Of a stretch of 17,251 bases of DNA, positions 1-7,013 are shown piece by piece (within the stretch, counting starts at the first letter, position 1; each line of letters begins with the position of its first letter). This stretch comes from an uncultured Ignavibacteriota bacterium (lineage in GTDB: Bacteria > Bacteroidota > Ignavibacteria > Tepidaquicellales > Tepidaquicellaceae), in assembly GCA_937983305.1 (NCBI GenBank), contig CALKAJ010000064.1:1-17251 (forward strand), read 5' to 3'. Below the pieces are notes generated by a model, which was given only the letters and a program-made list of their open reading frames with translations, was not told where the DNA came from and did not search any database. Position numbers and translations under genes: made by a program.

Positions 1-47
1 GACCACCGAGATCTACACTCTTTCCCTACACGACGCTCTTCCGATCT
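1..47 (+). other. Illumina sequencing adapter (artefact)
   Basis: These bases match the 3' part of the Illumina P5/TruSeq universal adapter. They begin inside the P5 sequence at GACCACCGAGATCTACAC and end with the read-1 primer end GCTCTTCCGATCT at base 47. The match is direct and continuous, as recalled from the known adapter. This is library-construction sequence left at a contig end, not part of the organism. Reading frame 2 is open through it and encodes TTEIYTLSLHDALPI, a peptide that recurs in databases as an adapter translation. It would therefore fuse to the next gene if left untrimmed. Confidence 0.98.
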
Positions 48-49
48 TC

Positions 50-541
50 GATGTTTTTGCACTTTCAAAAAAGCCCGTTGTCTGGCAAGGCAAAATGCAA
101 ATGACATCAGATTCTATTTATGCAATTATTAAGAACAGTAAAATCCAAACAGTCTATGCAATTAAAATTTGGGGATTGCTTAACGGTGAATATTCTTTTT
201 TAATTAATAACAGCGACTCCACTTTTGAAAACAGATATGACCAGATATCGGGGAAAAAGATTTCAATATTCTTTGAAAACGAAAAAATTAATTTCGTAAA
301 AGTTGACAGCACTTCAAACGGGTTATACTTTGCGTACGAAGATAGAAAAGCAAACGGACTGAATATATTCGAAGGGGAGAATATGGTTATATATTTTGAT
401 ACGGCTCAAAAAGTTAATAAAGTGAAAATCGAAAAAGACCCTGTCGGGAAATATGTTCCGGAAAATTTAATCAGTACGGTTAATACAAATCTGCCCGGAT
501 TTTACATCAGAAGAGATAAGCCTTATAAAAAAAGCAATTAA
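50..541 (+). CDS. OstA/LptA-like protein, C-terminal part (5' truncated)
   Basis: This is the last 163 residues of a gene whose beginning is lost at the contig end; genomic sequence starts at about 48 and the frame at 50. The ATG at 95 is internal, because homologous-looking sequence (DVFALSKKPVVWQGKMQM) already precedes it. The residues show the repeated beta-strand pattern of OstA/LptA-type proteins: a 'KPVVWQG..QMTSDSI' strand pair, then 'ISGKKISIFFENEKINFVKV' and 'FEGENMVIYFD' repeats. Proteins of this family carry lipopolysaccharide across the periplasm to the outer membrane; in Bacteroidota-like lineages a longer OstA-like version is common. The assignment rests on pattern recognition of the repeats, and the diagnostic N-terminal half is missing. 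The stop codon (539-541) overlaps the stop codon of the convergent bshA. Confidence 0.7.
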   Translation, partial: DVFALSKKPVVWQGKMQMTSDSIYAIIKNSKIQTVYAIKIWGLLNGEYSFLINNSDSTFENRYDQISGKKISIFFENEKINFVKVDSTSNGLYFAYEDRKANGLNIFEGENMVIYFDTAQKVNKVKIEKDPVGKYVPENLISTVNTNLPGFYIRRDKPYKKSN

Positions 542-1674
542 GAATTCAAAACAGTTTCATAATATTTTTCATACTTACGGATGATGTCTTCCTGATTGAA
601 TTCCATTGCCCTTTCTCTTGCTCTCTTCGAAAAGAGTTTATATTTCTTTTCGTTTGAAAGAAGTTCAATCGCATATTTCGACATTCTTTCAATATCTCCT
701 ATTTCTGCAATATATCCTGTTTCGCCGTGTATGTTTAACTCGGGAAGCCCGCCCACACTTGTTGTTATGGCAGGAACCGAACAGCTCATCGCCTCAAGAG
801 CCGAGAGCCCGAAACTTTCAGACTGCGAAGGCATTATAAATAAATCCGATAATGAGAGAAGCTCTGCAATGGAATCCTGCTTTCCCATAAACTTTATATC
901 TTCATAAATACCAAGCTCTCTTGAAAGTCGTTCACATTCGCTCCTGTCGGGTCCGTCGCCAATAAGTAAAAGTTTAGAATTAACTTTCTTTCTGACTTCA
1001 TTAAAAATTTTAATTACATCCTGCACACGTTTCAACGGTCTGAAGTTAGAAGTATGCACCAGTATTTTTTCTCCATTTGGTGCAAAGTGATTTTTAAGAT
1101 TGCAAATCTTAATTTTTTCCCTGTTATATTTTTCTGTATCAATGAAGTTTGGTATTACTTCAATTTCTTTTTCTACCTTATAAGCTGAAATAGTTTTTTC
1201 TTTCAGAAAATTGGAAACTGCGGTTACTCCGTCCGATTGCTCAATACTGAATTTCATTGTCGGAAGAAATGTAGGCTCAAGTCCTATCAGGGTTATATCC
1301 GTGCCGTGAAGAGTTGTTACGACTTTAACGTTGCAATTGCCTTTTTCTTTTTTCAAAATTTCTCTCGCAAGATAAGCACTCGTTGCGTGCGGAATGGCAT
1401 AATGGGCGTGGATTAAATCAATATCGTTATATCTCACTACTTCAACAATTTTACTCGCAAGTTCAATTGAATAAAGCGGAAACTCAAACAGCGGATAGTT
1501 GTATGATTCTACTTCGTGATAAAAAATATTATCAACAAATTCTGATAATCTGTGAGGCATTGCATAAGATATAAAGTGTATTTCGTGTCCGCGAGTCGCA
1601 AGATATTTACCGAGTTCTGTTGCAACCACTCCGCTGCCTCCGTACGTCGGATAACAAACAATGGCAATTTTCAT
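538..1674 (-). CDS. bshA: BshA, N-acetyl-alpha-D-glucosaminyl L-malate synthase
   Basis: This is a GT4-family, GT-B-fold glycosyltransferase of 378 residues, the usual BshA length. It would transfer GlcNAc from UDP-GlcNAc to L-malate, the first step of bacillithiol synthesis in the cytosol. The N-terminus has the family's start 'MKIAIVCYPTYGGSG' with the glycine loop at 12-15. 'LIHAHYAIPHATSAYLA' (88-103) and 'HGTD' (123-126) follow. The nucleotide-sugar half has 'SNFRPLKR' (209-216), 'GDGPDR' and the EX7E motif with E286 and E294 in 'ESFGLSALE'. These features separate BshA from general GT4 enzymes fairly well. The ATG overlaps the ppx stop as ATGA, so translation is probably coupled. No bshB or bshC is present in the window. 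Its 3' end overlaps the convergent OstA-like gene by four bases. Confidence 0.9.
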   Translation of the reverse strand: MKIAIVCYPTYGGSGVVATELGKYLATRGHEIHFISYAMPHRLSEFVDNIFYHEVESYNYPLFEFPLYSIELASKIVEVVRYNDIDLIHAHYAIPHATSAYLAREILKKEKGNCNVKVVTTLHGTDITLIGLEPTFLPTMKFSIEQSDGVTAVSNFLKEKTISAYKVEKEIEVIPNFIDTEKYNREKIKICNLKNHFAPNGEKILVHTSNFRPLKRVQDVIKIFNEVRKKVNSKLLLIGDGPDRSECERLSRELGIYEDIKFMGKQDSIAELLSLSDLFIMPSQSESFGLSALEAMSCSVPAITTSVGGLPELNIHGETGYIAEIGDIERMSKYAIELLSNEKKYKLFSKRARERAMEFNQEDIIRKYEKYYETVLNS

Positions 1675-3227
1675 TTGTTAAAATTTATTTTAAAATTATA
1701 TGTTTCTTCAAATAATTCTTTTCTCAAGTTAGCACCCCATATTTCCAAAGTTAAGTCATATCCTTTTGTAGATATGGGTTTTATGTTCAGATTTTTCCCT
1801 TTCCTTTCGAATTCGATTCTATCAACCGAGCCTTTGTGTCCTCTGTCCAATCCGTCAGATATTCTGAGTATTGAAGAGAGTTTTCTGATTTTTGATTTAT
1901 TTGCCTCAGACAGCCTTAAAAAATTTTCATGCTTTTGTTTAGGATGAGATTTTCTGTGGTATCTTGCAATATTTGCAATAATTTCAAGCTCTTCAAAATT
2001 GAAACCGAGCATTTCCGAATTTTTAATAAGATAGTATGAATGTCGGTGATGCTGCGAGTGTGAAATACTGTGTCCTATATCGTGCAGCAAAGATGCGGCT
2101 TCGAGAAACTCTTTATCCTGTATATTCAGATTAAACTCGGGGAAATTATCGTAGATATAATCAAATATCTTTACACTTAAATCGAGAACTTTCTCGCAGT
2201 GTATTTTATCGTAGTTGCAATGCTGAGCCAAAGAAAGAACGCTTTTATATCTGATATCGCTGATAACTCCAAGATTTCTGTTGCCGGAATCTTTGTCAAT
2301 TGTGTCAAGAATTATTCCTTCACGCAAAGCAAAAGCAGAAAGGGTTATTTGTCTTATTGAAAGCTCAGTAAAAATCTGCTCAAGTATTATAGAGCCCGCA
2401 GTAATGATATCTGCCCTATTTGTATCAAGTCCGGGGATTCTTGCGGTTTGCGAACTGTCTCCGCACTTGAATATTTTTTTAACTATATTATTTAAATCAA
2501 AAGCTGTATAAGTGAAATTATTCAAAGTTGCTTCATCATCAAGTTCCTGCTTTACGGAATAAATCATCGAACCTAAATTTGTTATAGTTCCCGATGTTCC
2601 GACTATCATTTCATAACTGTATTCTTTAATCCTTCTTATAAGCGGATTTAAAACACTTCTCGCATACATCCTTGCAGAGTCAATAATCGAGGATTTGAAT
2701 TTTCCATCCGGGAAGAAGCCCTCCGTTAATCTCACCGCTCCGATTTTTACGCTGTCTGCAAAAATCACATCTCCCTTTAACCCTATAAGAAATTCAGTGC
2801 TTCCTCCTCCAATATCAATCAACAGGATTTTTTTCTTGAAAACGGGAAGAGCCTGCAAAACTCCGAGATAAATCAATCTTGCTTCTTCAAATCCGGAAAC
2901 CACTTCAACATTTATTCCCGTCTTTTCTGATGCTTCGTTTATGAATTCTTCTCTGTTTACTGCTTCCCTTACGGCGCTCGTTGCAACTGCTCTGATTCTG
3001 CCGGCGTTAAAAGAATCGCTGATGAGCTTAAACCTTTTTAATGTTGCAATACCTCTCTCTTTTGCTTCTTCGGATATATACTTCATATCACGCGAGCTTT
3101 TACCAAGTCTTACGACCTCTTTTTCCCTCGTCAGGATTTTAAATCTGCCCTTATCATTTATCTGTGCCACCACAAGATGAAAAGAGTTTGTACCAATATC
3201 TATTGCAGAAAGTATATTATTATTCAT
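1671..3227 (-). CDS. Ppx/GppA family phosphatase with C-terminal HD domain
   Basis: This 518-residue protein belongs to the exopolyphosphatase/guanosine-pentaphosphate phosphatase family, which removes terminal phosphate from polyphosphate or pppGpp. The N-terminal actin-like ATPase fold shows 'SAIDIGTNSFHLVV' (phosphate 1 loop, about 7-20), 'GFEEARLIY' (112-120) containing the likely catalytic glutamate, 'LLIDIGGGSTEF' (135-146) and 'GTSGTITNLG' (210-219). The C-terminal half, from about residue 325, is HD-like with H382-D383 in 'LLHDIGHSISHS' and further histidines. Length and layout match the long E. coli Ppx/GppA type. Sequence alone does not tell which substrate is preferred. The ATG lies within the end of the upstream glycosyltransferase gene (8-base overlap), and its stop overlaps the bshA start, so all three are likely co-translated. 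Confidence 0.9.
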   Translation of the reverse strand: MNNNILSAIDIGTNSFHLVVAQINDKGRFKILTREKEVVRLGKSSRDMKYISEEAKERGIATLKRFKLISDSFNAGRIRAVATSAVREAVNREEFINEASEKTGINVEVVSGFEEARLIYLGVLQALPVFKKKILLIDIGGGSTEFLIGLKGDVIFADSVKIGAVRLTEGFFPDGKFKSSIIDSARMYARSVLNPLIRRIKEYSYEMIVGTSGTITNLGSMIYSVKQELDDEATLNNFTYTAFDLNNIVKKIFKCGDSSQTARIPGLDTNRADIITAGSIILEQIFTELSIRQITLSAFALREGIILDTIDKDSGNRNLGVISDIRYKSVLSLAQHCNYDKIHCEKVLDLSVKIFDYIYDNFPEFNLNIQDKEFLEAASLLHDIGHSISHSQHHRHSYYLIKNSEMLGFNFEELEIIANIARYHRKSHPKQKHENFLRLSEANKSKIRKLSSILRISDGLDRGHKGSVDRIEFERKGKNLNIKPISTKGYDLTLEIWGANLRKELFEETYNFKINFNK

Positions 3228-4269
3228 TAATTAAAAATAAAGCTTTATCAATTACAGTTTTAACGTTGATTGAATTAATATCATTATCCGGAGATTGCAG
3301 ATAAATATTCTTATTCATAACCGGTGCCCATTCATATCCATTCGTAGGTCCAAAAAGAGAAAGTACCTTAGTTCCTGAATATGCGGCAAGGTGCATCGTT
3401 CCCGTATCATTGGTAATGTATAAATCAATATGCGAAAGAACAGCCGCAAGGTTTCTGATTTCCATTCCATTATCAAAAACAATATTTTTCTCAATAAAAT
3501 TTTTATCAAGATGAGAAAGCAATTCGTTTGTTGATGCTGAATCGTATTGGCTGTTTGTCAAGAAGAAAAAGCAGTTTGTTTTGGCAAATAAATATTTCAT
3601 AAGTTCCGCAAAGTTATAACCGCTCCATCTGTTTTGAACTTTTCCTGCTCCCGTATGAATACCAACCACTTTTCTGCTGCCGGCTCCAAAGTTTATACGA
3701 TAGAAATCATTAGCGGTGTTTTTTTCATGCTTACTAAAAGTTAACCGGACCGAATTTTTATCTTCGTCTGTAAACTCGCATCCAATAATCTTCCCGATTT
3801 CAAGAAACCTGTCAACCTGATGAAGCTTCTTGCTCTCCCATTCAAAGTCTGCCTTTACATTAAGATATTTTGCATATTTATTTGGTTTGCCGTCAGCACT
3901 TTTAACGCCGACTTTGAATTTTGCTCCTGACAGATAACCAATCAGATGAGAAGTTTTGGAAAACGAAAAAGTTGAAGGAACAATTGAAATATCGTATTGT
4001 CTGTTTTTCAGGTTTAAAAGAAATTTTGAAAACTTTAAGGGATTTGATTTGTCATACAAAAGCAGTTCATCAATATATTTTTCTGAAGTGCTGTTAAAAA
4101 CCCTGAAATTATCTTTCGAAGCAATTAACCGTATATTTGAATAAGGGAAAGATTTTCTTACCGATGCAAAAAGAGGAAGGGTGCAAAGCATATCCCCAAG
4201 CTGATTATGCTGTTTTACAATAAGGATGCTCCTGACGGAATTTCTATTTAATCTCCTCGAATTCTGCAT
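3220..4269 (-). CDS. Glycosyltransferase family 9 (heptosyltransferase-like)
   Basis: This GT9 family protein is the type that adds heptose or related sugars to the LPS core at the cytoplasmic face of the inner membrane. I take the ATG at 4269 as the start (349 residues); a TTG lies one codon earlier. The N-terminal domain begins 'RSILIVKQHNQLGDML', whose aspartate (about D26) is in the position of the family's catalytic acid. The C-terminal domain has 'GIHTGAG' (about 203-209), the GT9 signature 'NDTGTMHLAA' (about 287-296) and 'SLFGPTNGYEW'. Which sugar and acceptor it uses cannot be read from the sequence. There is no in-frame alternative start nearer the conserved block, so it must overlap the preceding small membrane-protein gene by 26 bases. 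It overlaps ppx by 8 bases at its end. Confidence 0.85.
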   Translation of the reverse strand: MQNSRRLNRNSVRSILIVKQHNQLGDMLCTLPLFASVRKSFPYSNIRLIASKDNFRVFNSTSEKYIDELLLYDKSNPLKFSKFLLNLKNRQYDISIVPSTFSFSKTSHLIGYLSGAKFKVGVKSADGKPNKYAKYLNVKADFEWESKKLHQVDRFLEIGKIIGCEFTDEDKNSVRLTFSKHEKNTANDFYRINFGAGSRKVVGIHTGAGKVQNRWSGYNFAELMKYLFAKTNCFFFLTNSQYDSASTNELLSHLDKNFIEKNIVFDNGMEIRNLAAVLSHIDLYITNDTGTMHLAAYSGTKVLSLFGPTNGYEWAPVMNKNIYLQSPDNDINSINVKTVIDKALFLINE

Positions 4270-4423
4270 CAACTATTTTACTCTTGTCGTATTTGGGCTT
4301 TGTTTCCGGTTTTGATTTCTTTACGAATACCGATTTATTACTTTTTAAAAAGAAGTTAATAATAATTCTTAATACAAAGGAAACAAGAAAAAAAACAACC
4401 GCATAAAAAATTATTCTAAACAT
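4244..4423 (-). CDS. Small single-pass membrane protein, 59 aa, unknown function
   Basis: This short gene is easily missed by length cutoffs. It encodes 59 residues: a hydrophobic N-terminal helix ('MFRIIFYAVVFFLVSFVL', running on to about 26), a basic linker rich in lysine and serine (about 27-48), and an acidic C-terminal end 'KIVDAEFEEIK'. It starts with ATG 6 bases after the deoxynucleoside kinase stop, with a GGGGA purine stretch inside that gene's last codons as a possible ribosome site. It ends 26 bases inside the GT9 gene. It fills an otherwise unexplained gap, and the membrane helix plus charged tail is a coherent protein rather than random translation. I recall small proteins with a helix and an acidic '(I/V)xDAxFE' ending in this lineage, but cannot name a family. 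No function is proposed. Confidence 0.7.
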   Translation of the reverse strand: MFRIIFYAVVFFLVSFVLRIIINFFLKSNKSVFVKKSKPETKPKYDKSKIVDAEFEEIK

Positions 4424-4429
4424 AATGTT

Positions 4430-5074
4430 CTATTTCCCCGAAGCATTTTTATAGACAGGATTGAAATATTCAAGAGCCGAATGTTCCGGTTTTAAAATCT
4501 CGTTAATTAAAGCATCAAAGTCCTCATCGTTGTTCACGAAATCAATTTCTGCCACATTTACAATCATAACTTTAGTTGAACGGTATCTGAAGAAAAAATA
4601 ATTATATCCTTCATTCAAATCTTTAATATAATCTTCTTTCATTTCTCTTTCATATTCGCGGTCTCTGTGTTTTATATTATGCATCAATCTTTCAACGGTT
4701 GATTGAAGATAAATCACTATATCGGGAATTCTAATCTGTCTTTCAATAAGAGAAACAATCTTTTCATAAAGTTCAAGCTCGTCATCTTTCAGATTAAGAT
4801 ATGCAAAAATTTTATCTTTTTCGAAAATATAATCTGAGATAATATAGTCATGAAACAAATCATTCTGTTTCAACGGAGCAAGCTGTTTATACCGGCTCAT
4901 AAGGAAATGCATCTGTGTATGAAAAGCATATCTTTCCGGGTCACGATAGAATTTATCAAGAAACGGATTATCCTCAAAACTTTCCAATACCAGCTTGGCA
5001 TTGAGCTTCTCGGTTATTTTCTTTGCCAGAGTGGTTTTCCCGGCTCCTATTACACCTTCGATTGCAATATACAT
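4430..5074 (-). CDS. Deoxynucleoside kinase (dGK/dAK type)
   Basis: This 214-residue salvage enzyme phosphorylates deoxynucleosides, probably purine ones, to the 5'-monophosphate in the cytosol. The ATP-binding P-loop is 'GVIGAGKTT' (7-15). 'LESFEDNPFLDKFY' (30-43) has the glutamate that contacts the sugar in this family. 'SDYIFEKDKIFA' (80-91) is in the place of the usual DRS-type motif and has the form I associate with bacterial deoxyguanosine/deoxyadenosine kinases. 'KHRDREYER' (135-143) is the arginine-rich lid. The start is ATG; the 65-bp gap upstream is the longest on this side of the - strand cluster and holds a perfect palindrome, so the gene may have its own promoter. In related genomes this kinase often lies next to, or fused to, FolK, as I recall. 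The exact base specificity is not decidable here. Confidence 0.88.
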   Translation of the reverse strand: MYIAIEGVIGAGKTTLAKKITEKLNAKLVLESFEDNPFLDKFYRDPERYAFHTQMHFLMSRYKQLAPLKQNDLFHDYIISDYIFEKDKIFAYLNLKDDELELYEKIVSLIERQIRIPDIVIYLQSTVERLMHNIKHRDREYEREMKEDYIKDLNEGYNYFFFRYRSTKVMIVNVAEIDFVNNDEDFDALINEILKPEHSALEYFNPVYKNASGK

Positions 5075-5097
5075 AGGTTAATTTATAAAGATTAAAA

Positions 5098-5116
5098 CAA
5101 AATTAATATAATTTTG
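5098..5116. repeat. Perfect 19-bp palindrome upstream of the deoxynucleoside kinase
   Basis: CAAAATTA and TAATTTTG form an exact 8-bp inverted repeat around a three-base centre (ATA). Its centre is 33 bases upstream of the kinase ATG, in the 65-bp gap after folK. The spacing and symmetry suit a repressor or activator site over a promoter, but AT-rich DNA forms such symmetry by chance fairly easily. It is too weak and lacks a T-run placed as expected for an intrinsic terminator of folK. No known operator consensus was recognised. Confidence 0.35.
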
Positions 5117-5139
5117 ATTAAAAAACAGGACTTAATTTT

Positions 5140-5631
5140 TCAGATAAAATTTATTTTTTTACACATCAATTTATCACCTGTTTCCAAAAGAATTTCCGAA
5201 ATTGTTTTTTTTGTCACAGGATGAATCAAGTCCGGTTCAAGTTCTTTCATTGGTATTAACACAAAATTTCTGTTACTGATTTCCTTATGAGGAATAATTA
5301 TACCGTCTTTCTCATAAACAATATCCCCGTAAAATAATATATCAATATCAATTTCTCTTTCTGTCCATTTATCTCTTTTTTGTCTTCCACATTTTAATTC
5401 TATATCCTTCAAAATCCGGAATAACTCCTTCGGCTCAATTTCCGATGATATTTTAATAACACAATTTATGAAATTATTCTGAACTTCTATTCCCCAGGGT
5501 GCCGTCTCATAAAATGAAGAACATCTCAGAAATATTATTCCTGAGATGTTCTTAATAAATTCAATTGCTTTTAAAATATGTTTCTCTCTGTTTCCAATAT
5601 TCGAGCCAAGTCCGAGAAATATCTCCGGCAT
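5140..5631 (-). CDS. folK: FolK, 6-hydroxymethyl-7,8-dihydropterin pyrophosphokinase
   Basis: This 163-residue enzyme transfers pyrophosphate from ATP to 6-hydroxymethyl-7,8-dihydropterin in folate synthesis. It has the HPPK landmarks in order: 'FLGLGSNIGNRE' (5-16), 'SSFYETAPWG' (38-47) and the signature 'KWTEREIDIDILF' (88-100), where D95 and D97 would bind the two magnesium ions and R92 the phosphates. 'IPHKEISNRNFVLIPMKEL' follows. Length is normal for a single-domain HPPK. It starts 2 bases after the folB stop, so the two consecutive pathway steps are made together. FolP (dihydropteroate synthase) is not in the window. The start ATG directly precedes the conserved first strand and is secure. 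Confidence 0.95.
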   Translation of the reverse strand: MPEIFLGLGSNIGNREKHILKAIEFIKNISGIIFLRCSSFYETAPWGIEVQNNFINCVIKISSEIEPKELFRILKDIELKCGRQKRDKWTEREIDIDILFYGDIVYEKDGIIIPHKEISNRNFVLIPMKELEPDLIHPVTKKTISEILLETGDKLMCKKINFI

Positions 5632-5633
5632 TT

Positions 5634-5990
5634 TTATCTGCTTACTTCGTTTGTAACTTCCACAGAATCAATAATACCAAGCGGAGCATTTCTTTTCCTG
5701 ACGCTTACCTTGATTTTAGTGACCTGAGAGAACTTCTTAAGTATCGCATCGCAAATTGCAAGATTCAGAGTTTCTATTAAATAAAATTTTTTGTGATGAA
5801 ATACTTCTTTCACTTCGTTGTAAACGGCGAGATAGTCAACCGTTTTGCTAAGCTTATCTGTCCCGTCAAGACCTGTTAAATCACAAAGCATTTCAACATC
5901 AACTTCAAATTGATTGCCGAATTCTCTTTCGTAATCCATATCACCGTGGAAACCGTAGAACTTGGCATTATTTATTTTTATTGTTGTCAC
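5634..5990 (-). CDS. folB: FolB, dihydroneopterin aldolase
   Basis: This 118-residue enzyme cleaves dihydroneopterin to 6-hydroxymethyl-7,8-dihydropterin and glycolaldehyde, giving the substrate of FolK directly downstream. The family pattern is clear: 'NAKFYGFHG' (8-16), 'FGNQFEVDVEM' (24-34), 'TVDYLAVYNEV' (50-60), the binding glutamate in 'FYLIETLNLA' (69-78; E73), and 'VRKRNAPLG' near the end with K99 as the probable catalytic lysine. The usual proline after that lysine is arginine here. The start is GTG; no ATG is available upstream in frame before the end of sucD, 7 bases away, and the GTG fits the conserved N-terminus exactly. Confidence 0.92.
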   Translation of the reverse strand: MTTIKINNAKFYGFHGDMDYEREFGNQFEVDVEMLCDLTGLDGTDKLSKTVDYLAVYNEVKEVFHHKKFYLIETLNLAICDAILKKFSQVTKIKVSVRKRNAPLGIIDSVEVTNEVSR

Positions 5991-5997
5991 AAATATA

Positions 5998-6987
5998 TTA
6001 TTTCTTTTTCTTTATAGATTTTTTAACACTTTTCTTGATTTTTTTGTCGTGTTTCTTATCCTTTTTATCCGATTTCTTTGCTTTCAAAGCTTTTTTCCGG
6101 GCATCAAGAGCCATTTTTACGGTAAGACCGATTTCTGCGGGTGAATTTGCAACAAGAATACCGCATTCTTTCATAACTTCAATTTTTTCCGCCGCAGTGC
6201 CTTTTCCTCCTGAGATAATTGCTCCGGCGTGTCCCATTCTTCTTCCGGGAGGCGCTGTCTTTCCTGCAATAAAGCCGACTACCGGTTTCTTCACTTTTGC
6301 TTTGATGTAGTAAGCGGCTTCTTCTTCTGCATTACCGCCAATTTCACCAATCATTAAAATTGCTTCCGTATTCTTATCTTTATTAAATAATTTTACTGCG
6401 TCAATAAATCTTGTTCCGATAACAGGGTCACCGCCAATACCTATACAGGTTGATTGACCGATTCCGAGTTTTGTCAACTGGTCAACAGCTTCATAAGTTA
6501 GTGTTCCGCTTCTTGATATTACACCAACTTTACCTTTTTTGTGTATGAATCCCGGCATAATACCTACCTTACTCTCGCCGGGGGAAATGATGCCCGGACA
6601 GTTAGGACCGATTAAACTTATTTCGTCTCCATCTTTACTAATACTCTGAATAAAGTCATAAGCTCTTGTCATATCTTTTACGGGAATTCCTTCGGTAATA
6701 CATACAATTACCTTTATTCCCGCAGCTGCGGATTCAATTACAGCATCGGCAGCAAATCCGGCAGGAACGAAAATAACAGATACATCTGCCTTAGTTTCCA
6801 AAACTGCATCTTTAACTGTATTGAAGATTTTCACTTTTTCCTGCCACATCGTTCCGCCTTTACCGGGTGTTACGCCTGCGACTACATTTGTACCATACTC
6901 AATCATTTGAGTTGTGTGGAATGTACCTTCTCCTCCGGTAATTCCCTGTACTAAAACTTTTGATTTTTTGTTAACTAAAATGCTCAT
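5998..6987 (-). CDS. sucD: SucD, succinyl-CoA ligase alpha subunit, with lysine-rich tail
   Basis: This is the alpha subunit of succinyl-CoA synthetase, which interconverts succinyl-CoA and succinate with formation of a nucleoside triphosphate in the TCA cycle. Landmarks are 'VQGITGGEGTFHT' (13-25, CoA-binding fold), 'GPNCPGIISPGE' (127-138), 'GVISRSGTLTYEA' (155-167), 'GIGGDPVIGTRFID' (183-196), and the phosphorylated histidine H253 in 'RRMGHAGAIISGGKGTA'. The catalytic core ends at about 296. The remaining 33 or so residues are over half lysine (KKSDKKDKKHDKKIKKS and similar), making the protein 329 residues against about 290 for E. coli SucD. The beta subunit gene sucC is not in the window, so the complex must be completed by a distant gene. 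Spacing of 26 bases from the upstream lipoprotein gene suggests co-transcription. Confidence 0.95.
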   Translation of the reverse strand: MSILVNKKSKVLVQGITGGEGTFHTTQMIEYGTNVVAGVTPGKGGTMWQEKVKIFNTVKDAVLETKADVSVIFVPAGFAADAVIESAAAGIKVIVCITEGIPVKDMTRAYDFIQSISKDGDEISLIGPNCPGIISPGESKVGIMPGFIHKKGKVGVISRSGTLTYEAVDQLTKLGIGQSTCIGIGGDPVIGTRFIDAVKLFNKDKNTEAILMIGEIGGNAEEEAAYYIKAKVKKPVVGFIAGKTAPPGRRMGHAGAIISGGKGTAAEKIEVMKECGILVANSPAEIGLTVKMALDARKKALKAKKSDKKDKKHDKKIKKSVKKSIKKKK

Positions 6988-7013
6988 TGATTCTTTTGAT
7001 ATAATTTAAAAAT

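Noticed and set aside
95..97. ATG at 95 as the start of the first + strand gene
   Set aside because: The reading frame with family-like sequence (KPVVWQG) is already open upstream from base 50; the gene is cut by the contig end, so 95 is internal.
596..907. + strand frames opposite bshA and ppx (for example 596-907, 2281-2511, 2941-3180)
   Set aside because: They are antisense shadows of strongly conserved genes with no recognisable motifs.
4270..4272. TTG at 4272 as the GT9 start
   Set aside because: An ATG is the very next codon (4269), so the TTG is not needed; the difference is only one residue.
5962..6310. Phe-rich + strand frames across folB/sucD
   Set aside because: They are antisense translations of the lysine codons in the SucD tail (AAA/AAG reads as TTT/CTT).
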